From positions 1-20,315 of the forward strand of contig JAQBGV010000208.1 in assembly GCA_032128395.1 (NCBI GenBank): DNA of 20,315 bases, written 5' to 3'. Position 1 is the first letter of the stretch, and every line of letters starts with the position of its first letter. This document shows positions 1 through 7,750 of the stretch, one piece after another. Under the pieces are notes generated by a model. The model saw nothing but the letters and a program-made list of their open reading frames with translations. It did not search any database and was not told where the DNA came from. The position numbers and the translations under genes are program-made. This DNA is from JAQBGV01 sp032128395. GTDB taxonomy: Bacteria; Planctomycetota; UBA8108; UBA1146.

Positions 1-1
1 G

Positions 2-394
2 AGTTTCGGCCAAGCTGTGGCGGTGAGTGGGAGCACCGTAGTGGTGGGGGCATCAAATGAAGAGACCCTCCCCGGCGTGGAGACCGGTGCCGCCTACCTC
101 TTCGACTTGACGTCCACGGAGTTCCGCCGGGGGGACGCGAACGACGACGGCAGTTTCAATATCGCCGATGCGATCACTGCGCTGGACGCGCTCTTTGGGC
201 CCGCGTCACCCATCAGTTGTCCCGACGCAGGCGATGCGAACGACGACGGGACATTCAACATCGCGGATCCGATCTGGATGCTCTCGGCGCTCTTCGTCCC
301 GGGCGAGCCGCCGCTGCCGGCACCCTATCCTGGTTGCGGCGAGGACCCGACGGGGGACACCCTCCCGTGCGCGAGTTTCACGAGCTGTCCGTAG
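2..394 (+). CDS. FG-GAP repeat / dockerin-like secreted protein, C-terminal part only (5' end outside window)
   Basis: The reading frame is open from base 2 and ends at TAG 392-394; the start lies to the left of the window. What remains is the last FG-GAP-type propeller repeat (AVSGSTVVVGAS ... GAAYLF), then two calcium-loop motifs of dockerin type I style (GDANDDGSFNIAD and GDANDDGTFNIAD) each followed by a hydrophobic helix, and a Pro-rich tail with paired cysteines. By eye 114 of 125 residues match the C-terminus of the complete paralog at 1955-3436. Proteins of this design are exported; FG-GAP repeats form a beta-propeller and the acidic loops bind calcium. The ligand is unknown. The tail carries no LPXTG or PEP-CTERM signal. 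Confidence 0.85.
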   Translation, partial: SFGQAVAVSGSTVVVGASNEETLPGVETGAAYLFDLTSTEFRRGDANDDGSFNIADAITALDALFGPASPISCPDAGDANDDGTFNIADPIWMLSALFVPGEPPLPAPYPGCGEDPTGDTLPCASFTSCP

Positions 395-438
395 ATCGAG
401 CGGAGGAGGAGGCAGCCCGTCGGGGCACACCAACCGCT
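2..438 (+). repeat. Direct repeat copy A: 3' end of FG-GAP/dockerin gene plus 44 bp of 3' flank
   Basis: This block matches 3044-3480 at a constant offset of 3042 bases. The match continues 44 bp past the stop codon (about 39 of 44 identical) and then ends abruptly at 438, where the leader of the ATPase gene begins. It enters the window from the left, so its true left end is not visible. Confidence 0.85.
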
Positions 439-554
439 CCGGGGCGCGATGGCGGCATTCGTCGGCACTGAGTCCAGTGGTCGCGATTTCGAGCCATGGA
501 CCCCCGGCCAAACTCTGTCGTACTGGTGTGTACCTCAAGATGGGAGATGCAACC

Positions 555-584
555 TTGTAATGATGGAGATGGACTCCATAATTA
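555..584 (+). promoter_or_regulatory. Promoter and overlapping palindromic operator of the ATPase gene
   Basis: TTGTAA (555-560) and CATAAT (577-582) form a sigma-70-like pair with a 16-bp spacer. An inverted repeat spans 558-584: arms TAAT-n-ATGGAG and CTCCAT-n-ATTA around a 5-bp centre, with 10 of 11 positions complementary. It covers the space between -35 and -10, the usual position of a repressor operator. Transcription would start near 588-590, at or next to the ATG at 590, so the mRNA may be leaderless. This is inferred from sequence only. Confidence 0.5.
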
Positions 585-589
585 CTCGC

Positions 590-1804
590 ATGATACCCAG
601 GCATTTGGCTCTCGAACTCGACGCTGCGCTGCGGCAGTTTCCTGCCGTCGCCCTGCTCGGGCCGCGCCAGGTGGGCAAGACAACCCTGGCGCGTTCGCTC
701 CAAGCGGGGGCGGCGGGTGCACCGCCTCCGGTCTATCTCGACCTGGAGAATCCAGCGGATCTCGCCAAGCTCGAAGACGCGGTCGGATTCCTCCGTTCTC
801 TCCCCCATCGGCTGGTCATCCTCGATGAAGTGCAGCGCGCACCGGGTCTGTTCCAGATCTTGCGAGGTGTCATCGATGAGAGGATCCATGGCGGCCAGGC
901 GGCGGGTCACTTCCTGTTGTTGGGCTCGGCGTCGATCGAGTTGTTGCGGCAGTCGAGTGAAACCCTGGCCGGGCGGATCGCGAATCTGGAACTGGCCCCC
1001 CTCGATCTTCTCGAGGTGACGAAGAGCGACGCAACGCGGCTGTGGGCCCGGGGTGGTTTTCCTCGCAGCTTCCTCGCCGGCAGTGATGAAGAGAGCGCGG
1101 TCTGGCGAGCAAACTTCATCACCACGTACCTGGAGCGCGATATCCCCCAGCTCGGACCTCGCATCCCGGCAGAGACCCTGCGCCGTCTTTGGACGATGCT
1201 GGCACACAACCAGGGATGTCTTCTGAATGCGGCCCAGCTCGCTCGTAGTTTGGCTGTCGACGGCAAGACGATCGCCAGCTATCTCGACCTGATGGTCGAT
1301 CTACTGCTGGTGCGACGACTGACGCCCTATCGTTCCAATGTCGGCAAGCGGCTGGTGAAGTCACCGAAGACCTACGTCCGAGACAGCGGACTCGTCCACA
1401 CCCTGCTCCGCCTCGATCGCATCGACCAGATTCTCGGCCACCCCATCGTCGGAATGAGTTGGGAGGGCCATGTGATCGAAACACTGCTCCGGGTCGCCCC
1501 CCCACGAACCCAGCCCAGTTTTTACCGGACGGCCGCGGGCGCAGAGATCGACCTCGTGCTCGAACTACCAGGCGACCAGCTCTGGGCGATCGAGATCAAG
1601 CGCGGTGCAGTACCGAAGATACAGAAGGGCGTCAGGATCGCTCTGCAAGACTTGCAGCCAACGAGAGCCTTCGTGGTCTACTCCGGTTCCGATCAGTACC
1701 CGAAGGGCGAAGGCATCGAGGCCATCGGTCTTCACGAGCTGGCTGCCGAGCTGGCCGCACTCACCGGTCGGAAGTCTGGGCAGCATCCCGAACCGGGTTC
1801 CTGA
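590..1804 (+). CDS. AAA ATPase with DUF4143 C-terminal domain (AAA_14/DUF4143 family)
   Basis: Predicted 404 aa. The N-terminus MIPRHLALELDAALRQF is typical of the family. Walker A is GPRQVGKTT (residues 24-32) and Walker B is LVILDE (D79-E80). The C-terminal DUF4143 part carries a PD-(D/E)XK-like signature, D321 ... E335-x-K337 (in AEIDLV and AIEIKRG). Start: the frame stays open back to 449 and there are ATGs at 560, 563 and 569, but these lie inside a palindrome between promoter elements; ATG 590 matches the family N-terminus, although no Shine-Dalgarno precedes it. Members are widespread, often horizontally mobile and poorly characterised; DNA or nucleic-acid binding is suspected. The gene stands alone between duplicated ends of FG-GAP genes, which suggests insertion or unequal recombination. 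Family assignment is firm, function unknown. Confidence 0.9.
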   Translation: MIPRHLALELDAALRQFPAVALLGPRQVGKTTLARSLQAGAAGAPPPVYLDLENPADLAKLEDAVGFLRSLPHRLVILDEVQRAPGLFQILRGVIDERIHGGQAAGHFLLLGSASIELLRQSSETLAGRIANLELAPLDLLEVTKSDATRLWARGGFPRSFLAGSDEESAVWRANFITTYLERDIPQLGPRIPAETLRRLWTMLAHNQGCLLNAAQLARSLAVDGKTIASYLDLMVDLLLVRRLTPYRSNVGKRLVKSPKTYVRDSGLVHTLLRLDRIDQILGHPIVGMSWEGHVIETLLRVAPPRTQPSFYRTAAGAEIDLVLELPGDQLWAIEIKRGAVPKIQKGVRIALQDLQPTRAFVVYSGSDQYPKGEGIEAIGLHELAAELAALTGRKSGQHPEPGS

Positions 1805-1923
1805 GACCTCACAGATCGATCGATGGTCGCCAGACCACCGCGCCGACTTCGAGGGCTTCGTCGTGGAGGGCTGGGACTCCATGGGGGGGATATGGGGTGT
1901 TACGAATTCTGATGTGAGTCAGT

Positions 1924-1950
1924 TAGAATCGACGCGTATTTTCAGGAGGT
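1924..1950 (+). promoter_or_regulatory. Putative -10 box and strong Shine-Dalgarno of the FG-GAP gene
   Basis: TAGAAT (1924-1929) is one base from TATAAT; the expected -35 region (around 1900) is a poor match, TTACGA. AGGAGGT (1944-1950) is a near-perfect Shine-Dalgarno 4 bases before ATG 1955 and fixes that start. The ribosome site is solid; the promoter is weak evidence. Confidence 0.45.
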
Positions 1951-1954
1951 TTCC

Positions 1955-3436
1955 ATGATCGCCGAACGCTTCTTGCGGCACCTGGCTCGTGGTCAGCTGA
2001 TCATTTGCCTCGGCATAGCGACGCTGCTCACCGGACAGACGATCGTGCCTGAGTCGCAACAACTCGTCCCCGATCCACCTTTGACGCAATCAGTGACCTA
2101 CGGAGCCTCGGTTGCAATCGACACGTTCTCCGGTATCGCGGCGGTCGGCGCAACCGCCGGCACGGGGGCGGCTTACATCTTTCGGCGAGACCTCGGTGGG
2201 ATCTGGTGGCAGGACGATCAATTCCTGGGTATTGGCCCGAGTGAAAACCTCGGAAGGGCCTGCGCAGTCTCGGGTGATGTCGTGGCCATCGGCGTCCCGA
2301 GACGTGCCCTCGGCTTGGCCATGCCCGGTGCGGTGGATATTTACCGATGGACCGGCGCTCTCTGGTCGCAAGAGCCCACTCTGATGCCCTACACGCAGAA
2401 CGATGCCGAATTCGGAAGGGTCGTTCTAGTTAACAGCGATCTATTGGTCGTGGCCGCACCCCAGTTCGATCTGAGTCCCATGCCGGGGCGCGGCACCGTC
2501 CATGTCTACCGAGACCAAGGGTTCGCCGGCTGGGTTGTGGAGACGGTTCTGACAAATGATCCAGCATTCCCCGCGAGTACGAGCTCCGGCTTCGGGTCGT
2601 CCCTGGCCACGGATGGGCAAGTTATCGCGGTCGGGGACCCGGCGCAGGGCAGCAATGGTTCGTTGGCAGGGATGGTCCACATCTTCCGCATGGTGGGAGG
2701 GGCATGGAATCTGGACGCCATTCTGAGTGGTGTAACCGATCAAGGCTTTGGGGTAGGTGTCGCGGTGCGTGACGACCTCTTGGTGGTAGGAGCGCCTAGG
2801 ACGAACGGGTGGGTTGGAGCTGTTCACATCTTTCGGCATGACGGGGTTACGTGGCAGGAAGAGGCTGTTCTCACCGGGAACATCCCCAGCTCTGGGTTTG
2901 GCAGCCGGGTCGCTATTGAAGAGAATCGCGTGCTGACCAGCCAGACAGAGAGTCCAGTGCATTCGGTGCATATCTATCAGGAAACGGGAGGCGTTTGGAG
3001 TGAGACCGAGACTCTCGTGCCGACCAGCACCTCCATTTCGTCCCGCTTCGGGCAATCGTTGGCGGTGAGTGGAAGCACCGTAGTGGTGGGGGCATCAAAA
3101 GAAGAGACTCTCCCTGGCGTGGAGACCGGTGCGGCGTATCTCTTTGAATTGACGTCGACGGAGTTCCGCCGGGGGGACGCGAACGACGACGGTACATTCA
3201 ACATCGCCGATGCGATTACTGCGCTGGATGCGCTCTTCGGACCAGCGTCACCGATCGGTTGTTCTGACGCAGGCGACGCGAACGACGACGGGACGTTCAA
3301 CATCGCGGATCCGATTCGGATGCTCTCGGCACTCTTCGTCCCGGGCGTGCCGCCGCTGCCGGCACCCCATCCTGGTTGTGGCGAGGACCCGACGGGAGAC
3401 AACCTCCCCTGCGCGAGTTTCTCGAGCTGTCCGTAG
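1955..3436 (+). CDS. Secreted seven-repeat FG-GAP beta-propeller protein with two dockerin-like calcium motifs
   Basis: 493 aa starting at ATG behind AGGAGGT. An N-terminal signal peptide is visible (basic MIAERFLRHLARGQ, hydrophobic LIICLGIATLLTG). Seven repeats follow, each of the form A/V-x-x-x-x-V-V-G-A-P ... G-x-V-H-I-F-R, between about residues 50 and 400, consistent with a seven-bladed propeller of the FG-GAP_2 type; blade 6 is degenerate (VLTSQTES). Two GDANDDGTFNIAD calcium loops with trailing helices lie at about 407-428 and 440-461, then a Pro/Cys tail. The second loop pair resembles type I dockerin duplications, but no cohesin or cellulosome gene is in view, so cell-surface or extracellular binding is only inferred. 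The 3' end is duplicated at 2-394. The gene is convergent with the TPR gene, ending 50 bp from its stop. Confidence 0.88.
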   Translation: MIAERFLRHLARGQLIICLGIATLLTGQTIVPESQQLVPDPPLTQSVTYGASVAIDTFSGIAAVGATAGTGAAYIFRRDLGGIWWQDDQFLGIGPSENLGRACAVSGDVVAIGVPRRALGLAMPGAVDIYRWTGALWSQEPTLMPYTQNDAEFGRVVLVNSDLLVVAAPQFDLSPMPGRGTVHVYRDQGFAGWVVETVLTNDPAFPASTSSGFGSSLATDGQVIAVGDPAQGSNGSLAGMVHIFRMVGGAWNLDAILSGVTDQGFGVGVAVRDDLLVVGAPRTNGWVGAVHIFRHDGVTWQEEAVLTGNIPSSGFGSRVAIEENRVLTSQTESPVHSVHIYQETGGVWSETETLVPTSTSISSRFGQSLAVSGSTVVVGASKEETLPGVETGAAYLFELTSTEFRRGDANDDGTFNIADAITALDALFGPASPIGCSDAGDANDDGTFNIADPIRMLSALFVPGVPPLPAPHPGCGEDPTGDNLPCASFSSCP

Positions 3437-3480
3437 ATCGAGCGGAGGAGGTGGCAGCCCGCCGGGAGACGCCAACCGCT
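3044..3480 (+). repeat. Direct repeat copy B: 3' end of complete FG-GAP/dockerin gene plus flank
   Basis: Partner of 2-438. Homology stops at 3480, only 6 bp before the last codon of the convergent TPR gene. The two copies differ by scattered substitutions without indels in the coding part. Confidence 0.85.
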
Positions 3481-3486
3481 ACGCAT

Positions 3487-5628
3487 TCACTCGGGTGCTC
3501 TCGGGAACCAGCGCAGCCGGTCCGCCTCCCGTCCCAGATCGGTCTTGCCACAGCGTCGGACCAGCGCCTTGTAGAAGCGGTCCGCCGCCGGTGGATCCTT
3601 GACCATCAGCCAACTCCCCGCCTCCCGGAGGAGTTGTGCCGTCTCGTCGGTCTGGTCCGGCATCAGTTCGGCGGCCTCCCACGCGAGGTCGGCGGCCAGG
3701 TAGCGATAGTGCCAGCGTTTCGCGAGGTCCACGCGATGGCGTCGAGCGCGGTCCCGCTCGTCGAAGCTCGCCGGTGCCAGCTGTTCCGGCGCATCTCGCG
3801 CACGGGCTTCCGCGAGCGAGTCCATCTCGTAGTTTCCCCCGCCGAGAGCAGCCCAGTCCGGGGACTCCTCCGTGCCGAAGAGCGAGATCCCGAACGCACG
3901 CGTGATCTTCGCGCACTCCCACAGAGACGCGGCTCGCTCGTCGAGGGGCCGTGTCGGTTCCCGGCCGGCTTGCAGGGTCGCGCGGTAGTCACGGAGTTTT
4001 TCCGCGACCGGACCGGGCAGATAGTCCATGGCCACGGAGAGACGTCCTTCGCGCGCCAGTCGTCGCCCTAGGAGTGCACGCAAGCCCCGGGTCAGCGCTG
4101 CTTCGGACGGAGCACCACTCAACAGTTCCCACCGATCGGTCGACAGCGACGATGCGTCGCGTGAAGGCTCTTCTGATCTTGGGTAGCCCTCATCGACGAA
4201 GCGAAGCAGCTCGTCCGACGTCAACACTCGCTCGGCAACGTACGCAGCATCGAGCCAGTGGCCGCCGCGCAGGAGGAGCCGCAACGACTCCTCGTAGTGT
4301 CGCGTGGCGAGTCTCAGCGTGGCCAGTTCCCCGAGCGCCCGCGCGGGCTCCGAGAGAAGATCGTGGGGTTCGTCCCCGAGCGCATCGCTGCTGCCATCGG
4401 CAACCTCGAAGGAGTGGCAGATCCCGGCCAGCAAATCGGTCGCTTCCTTCACTCGTCCCGTGCGCAACCACAGTTTTGCTTGCAGCCACCGAACCCGCGC
4501 GGCGTCGCCGTCTCCCCGGTCGATCCAGCGCTGCGCAGAATCCCACTCCCCGGACTGGTAGGCCAGCCACGCGAAGCCGAACGCTCCGGGGACCTCCTCC
4601 AGTTGCGCCTCTTCGAGCGCCTGCAGCCACGCCTTCGGGTCTGGATCGGTCGCCGAGTTTCGCACAGAGCTTCGCATGCGCGACACCAGGTACGCGTTGG
4701 TGAGGGCTCGAGTCAGCGGGTCCGCGGCGGCGACCTGTAGAGTTCGTGTTCCCCCCTCGACAAAGGTGCGAGTGGTGATCCACAACGACTCGATCGCTCG
4801 CTCATCGCCGCTCCCCCATTGCTCGAGATACAGGCGAGCCGCTCGATCGAATCGGCCTCGGTTCAACTCGGCGCGCGCTTCCCACCCCAGGCTCGCAGAC
4901 GCGAGACCGAGGCCATCCAGGAAGCCGCCCTCGGCGAGCTCCCGGGCCAACGCGAACCAGCGTGCGGCCTCGTCGGCATTGTCGTCGACATGGGACCTTC
5001 CCAATCGGTAGGCTGCCCACACCGAACGCCGCGACCGTTGCTCGACCGGTAGCACCAGGAGCGCTTGCCACTCGGCGCGCGCATCCGCGGTATCTCCCTG
5101 TGCTTCCGAGATCGCACCGCGTAAATAGATGGAGAATTCGGTCGGCAATCCGGAGGGGACTTCGACCACTTCCAGCCGCGGAGGGCCGGGGTCCACCGTG
5201 CGGCCACGGGCACGCTGGGAGCGCCACACGGACTGAGCTCGCGCATGCCGACCGATGGCTTCCCGCAGCGTACGGTACTCGACGATAATGGCTTCCAGTC
5301 GGGTCGCGTCCGTTCCACCCTGCGTGAGCGCCTCGACGAGTTGCGCCTCTGCGACCTGTCGACTCTGGCGATAGACGTCTCTGCGATCCTTCGGCACGAC
5401 GGCTGCGAACCGGGTCGTCGTCGGGAGCAGGCGCGACAGCTCTTCGGCAAATCGAATGCGCGGTGCGGCGAGAAGCTCCGAATTCCCGACGACGAGGAAT
5501 CGGTTCGGGAAATCCGGGCCACAAGCGAGCGTGGCGATGCCGGTGCCCAGAGCGATCGCGCTAAAAAGCAGCAGAAGGACCCGACGGAGGGTGTGACTTC
5601 GCTCACGAACCAGCGGGGAGAATCTCAA
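3487..5628 (-). CDS. Exported TPR-like protein of unknown function ('CGPDFP' type)
   Basis: Predicted 713 aa. The N-terminus has a basic stretch and a hydrophobic segment (RRVLLLLFSAIALGTGIATLA) ending at Cys36 in LACGPDFP. This is a signal peptide and possibly a lipoprotein site, but TLAC lacks the usual Leu at -3, so lipidation is uncertain. The rest is helical, rich in Ala/Leu/Trp/Glu repeats of TPR or Sel1-like character (for example AFGFAWLAYQSGEWDSAQRW, WLQAKLWLRTGRVKEATDLL). Start: a TTG at 5628 preceded by GGAGG with a 6-base gap; the longer open frame back to 5880 is antisense-like sequence inside the DUF3142 gene. The gene overlaps the upstream DUF3142 gene by 26 bp, so the two are probably translationally coupled. 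Similar proteins occur in Planctomycetota-type genomes; no function is known. Confidence 0.75.
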   Translation of the reverse strand: MRFSPLVRERSHTLRRVLLLLFSAIALGTGIATLACGPDFPNRFLVVGNSELLAAPRIRFAEELSRLLPTTTRFAAVVPKDRRDVYRQSRQVAEAQLVEALTQGGTDATRLEAIIVEYRTLREAIGRHARAQSVWRSQRARGRTVDPGPPRLEVVEVPSGLPTEFSIYLRGAISEAQGDTADARAEWQALLVLPVEQRSRRSVWAAYRLGRSHVDDNADEAARWFALARELAEGGFLDGLGLASASLGWEARAELNRGRFDRAARLYLEQWGSGDERAIESLWITTRTFVEGGTRTLQVAAADPLTRALTNAYLVSRMRSSVRNSATDPDPKAWLQALEEAQLEEVPGAFGFAWLAYQSGEWDSAQRWIDRGDGDAARVRWLQAKLWLRTGRVKEATDLLAGICHSFEVADGSSDALGDEPHDLLSEPARALGELATLRLATRHYEESLRLLLRGGHWLDAAYVAERVLTSDELLRFVDEGYPRSEEPSRDASSLSTDRWELLSGAPSEAALTRGLRALLGRRLAREGRLSVAMDYLPGPVAEKLRDYRATLQAGREPTRPLDERAASLWECAKITRAFGISLFGTEESPDWAALGGGNYEMDSLAEARARDAPEQLAPASFDERDRARRHRVDLAKRWHYRYLAADLAWEAAELMPDQTDETAQLLREAGSWLMVKDPPAADRFYKALVRRCGKTDLGREADRLRWFPRAPE

Positions 5629-6907
5629 CCGCAACCTCCGTTTCCTCCTCGAAGCGCAACCACGCGAGAGTGCGAGCTTCACCGGGGCGCAAGCGCTCCC
5701 CCAGCAATCCTGGGCGTGGAACGAGGCGGCGCGTCGTGGACGATTCGCGCTGCCAATCGAAGCCGCCGATCGCATCGCTCGCCAGTGGCGACACCCCCGA
5801 CCACCGGACTCGCACCACGCTTCCGATCGGGACATCGAACGTGCCGTCGTTGCGCAGTTCGATCTCGACCAATCTGCCACTCTCCCCTGGTGCCGCTGAA
5901 GTCACCCGCGCGATCAGCTCGCCGTGTGGCACCTCTCCGCGCCGCACGACATCCAGCGTCTCGGCGGCCCAGTTCAGACGATCCGTCGCCACGGGGAGAC
6001 GATACCAAAGGACTCCCTGGAGAGATGGCGGCGGGGCTCGCTCGAGGGCCGAGACCAAGCCAGCCATCGCCGCCGGGTCTGCTCGGAGCTGCTCGACGCG
6101 AGTGCCTGGCGGCCAGGCGGGTGTCGGTCCCTCTGCGGCTAGACCCAGGAACGAGCCGTGTGGATCGAACGCGACGTGATAGCCATAGGTCGGCAGCGCC
6201 ACCCAGAAGGGGACACCCACTAGACCCGCCCGCTGGACCCACTCCAGCGACCGCTCGGGATCGCAGAGGGACATCGGGTCCCCGATCGTGCGGGGGCGTT
6301 CGAGGGAGTGCACCTGGAGGACGTAGCCATCGGTGGCTTCGACCAGCGCCCGGAACTGTCGCTGCTCGAGCCAGGACGGGAGCGCCGTGATCGTGACCGG
6401 GATAGGAGCCAGGCGCTGGCGGATCGCCGTCACCCAGTTCCGGTACCCCGCGAGCTTGGAAGACGCACAGTCGAAGTCGATCTGCAGCTGCCCGAGTTCG
6501 ACTTCGCGGGAGAGCGCCTCGACGTGGAGCGAGTGGGCGAGACTGACCAGGAACTGCGTGTTCGCGTCGTCGGGGTCGAAGGGTCCCGGGAACGGGCCGA
6601 CCCGCAGAGCGAGCCCAACGGCACCCCTCACCTTCCGCAGAGCGTCGAAATCCACCGGCATTTGTACGACGGTCGGTTCTCCGTCGAACCACGCGACTTC
6701 GGCCCCGAGCACCACGAACGGATCCAACTCCCCCGAGTAGCGATCGATCGCGGTGCGGACCGGATCGGTCCACCCCCGCGACCAGACGTACACCCCCTGG
6801 GGCAGCTTGCTGGGTCGAGGAGTGGGCTGCGGAATTCCGAGCCAGAGGGCGCTCGCGATGGTGAGGGCGACAGTACCGGCCACGATCCTTCGGTGACGCG
6901 AACGCAT
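5603..6907 (-). CDS. DUF3142 domain-containing exported/membrane-anchored protein
   Basis: 434 aa from ATG 6907, which has GGGAG 8 bases upstream. A basic N-terminus and one hydrophobic segment (about residues 8-25) suggest a signal anchor or signal peptide. The domain opens with GVYVWSRGWTDPVRTAI, the hallmark of DUF3142, and continues with QIDFDCASSKLAGY and TITALPSWL, resembling a TIM-barrel glycoside-hydrolase-like fold; the acidic residues in QIDFD would be candidates for an active site. The C-terminal quarter (about 330-434) looks like a beta-sandwich. It is the first gene of a two-gene unit with the TPR protein. The reading frame remains open upstream of 6907, which is discussed under the possible pseudogene. 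The domain call is good, the biochemical role unknown. Confidence 0.8.
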   Translation of the reverse strand: MRSRHRRIVAGTVALTIASALWLGIPQPTPRPSKLPQGVYVWSRGWTDPVRTAIDRYSGELDPFVVLGAEVAWFDGEPTVVQMPVDFDALRKVRGAVGLALRVGPFPGPFDPDDANTQFLVSLAHSLHVEALSREVELGQLQIDFDCASSKLAGYRNWVTAIRQRLAPIPVTITALPSWLEQRQFRALVEATDGYVLQVHSLERPRTIGDPMSLCDPERSLEWVQRAGLVGVPFWVALPTYGYHVAFDPHGSFLGLAAEGPTPAWPPGTRVEQLRADPAAMAGLVSALERAPPPSLQGVLWYRLPVATDRLNWAAETLDVVRRGEVPHGELIARVTSAAPGESGRLVEIELRNDGTFDVPIGSVVRVRWSGVSPLASDAIGGFDWQRESSTTRRLVPRPGLLGERLRPGEARTLAWLRFEEETEVAVEILPAGS

Positions 6908-7494
6908 CGCCTCGACTCCCTCTCCCCCCGATAACTCGATCCGCGTGACGCACCGTAGGTGACGTCGACCGGCGACTCCACCGGAATCCAGGCAGAGGAG
7001 TCCGTAGAGGCGGCGATCAAAGAGGAAGGCGGGGCGGAGAACCTTGGGGATCGTGAAGGACGAGAGGGAGGCATGTGAGAGGGGGCGGAACGAGGGACGA
7101 TAGCGAATCGAGGCGATCGCGATGGGAGGACCTCGAAACGGATCTTCTCGCACCAGATCTTCTGGGGGGATGCCTGCGATCAGCTCGTCGATCCGCGTTG
7201 AGGGCCGCCACGGGGACTCCTCGAAGTAGAACGGTCGTTCACAGTGCTCTTTGTTGAAGGGCCAGAACCCGGGGTGCCTCGCTCCCCGCGCTGGTCGAGG
7301 TCGATCTGACAGAGATCACCTGGTCACTCGCATCCGCGAGGGTCTCGAACAGGAGCCTGACCCCACCCTCGAGAGCGGTGTCATGACTCGGGGGGCCGGT
7401 CCGTCGAAGTGATGCTGCCGGTGGTCCCCGAGAGCAGGCAGAGCAGTGTGACCCACGCGCTCCTCCTGACGGAGTCGATCCAGGAAGTTCCCAT
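6908..7494 (-). pseudogene. Possible frameshifted gene for a secreted protein (or coding remnant)
   Basis: No intact gene fits these 587 bp, yet the sequence has coding character in three successive frames on the minus strand. ATG 7494 opens a signal-peptide-like segment (RRSAWVTLLCLLSGTTGS) that stops at 7381. One frame over, ALEGGVRLLFETLADASDQV continues; in the third frame GFWPFNKEHCERPFYFEESP runs on without a stop into the DUF3142 gene. The two shifts fall in or near C-runs (minus strand C6 at 7390-7395 and C4 at 7271-7274), and each is repaired by removing one base. The third frame has the high G+C third positions seen in neighbouring genes. It starts 20 bp after the tRNA-Sec gene. I do not recognise the protein. 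It could instead be unconstrained GC-rich spacer. Confidence 0.35.
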
Positions 7495-7513
7495 CGCGTT
7501 CGGGTCGGAGAAA

Positions 7514-7611
7514 TGGCGGGAGTGCATCGGAATCGAACCGACCTACGACGTTGTTCGCGCCGTACCTTGGGTTTGAAGCCCAGGAGGCCCACCAGGTGCC
7601 CATTCACTCCC
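7514..7611 (-). tRNA. selC: tRNA-Sec (anticodon TCA), UGA-decoding selenocysteine tRNA
   Basis: Read on the minus strand, the 98-nt gene begins GGGAGTGA and ends GCACTCCC-G-CCA with the CCA encoded. The anticodon arm is TGGG-CTTCAAA-CCCA with anticodon TCA. A 7-bp variable arm (TACGGCG / CGTCGTA, loop CGAACAA) and a T arm GTCGG-TTCGATT-CCGAT complete it. The long acceptor, the extended D stem (GGGCAC ... GGGCCT, loop CTGGT) and the large extra arm are specific to bacterial tRNA-Sec. Oddities: the eighth acceptor pair is A-G, the D stem has one A-G mismatch, and the outer anticodon pair is C-A. The tRNA is charged with serine, converted by SelA using selenophosphate from SelD; both genes are nearby. 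Confidence 0.95.
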
Positions 7612-7692
7612 ACGGGAAAAACCGCGCGTTCCGACCGCTCCCCAACCCGCCAGTCTCGCAATTCACGGGGATCGCGATCCTGCAGACTTGTT

Positions 7693-7750
7693 GGGGGGGG
7701 GATCATCGCTACCATTCCTCCCTGCTTCAAGTGCTCTCGGAGGGAGGAAC
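7693..7750 (+). promoter_or_regulatory. Leader with G9 run and ribosome-site-sequestering hairpin upstream of kinase-like pair
   Basis: TTCCTCCCT (7715-7723) is the perfect complement of AGGGAGGAA (7741-7749), which contains the Shine-Dalgarno of the GTG start at 7751. The result is a 9-bp stem with a 17-nt loop that would hide the whole ribosome site. A run of nine Gs (7693-7701) just upstream could pair with the CCTCCC arm and release it. No protein-binding site or ligand is recognisable. Confidence 0.5.

Noticed and set aside
5629..5880. Longer N-terminus for the TPR protein
   Set aside because: The additional 84 codons lie inside the DUF3142 gene and read as Arg/Ser-rich noise; TTG 5628 has a good ribosome site and gives a signal peptide at the N-terminus.
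7316..7318. TGA upstream of the DUF3142 gene as a second selenocysteine codon
   Set aside because: The sequence upstream of it in that frame overlaps the tRNA gene and does not look like protein; coding character lies in other frames there.
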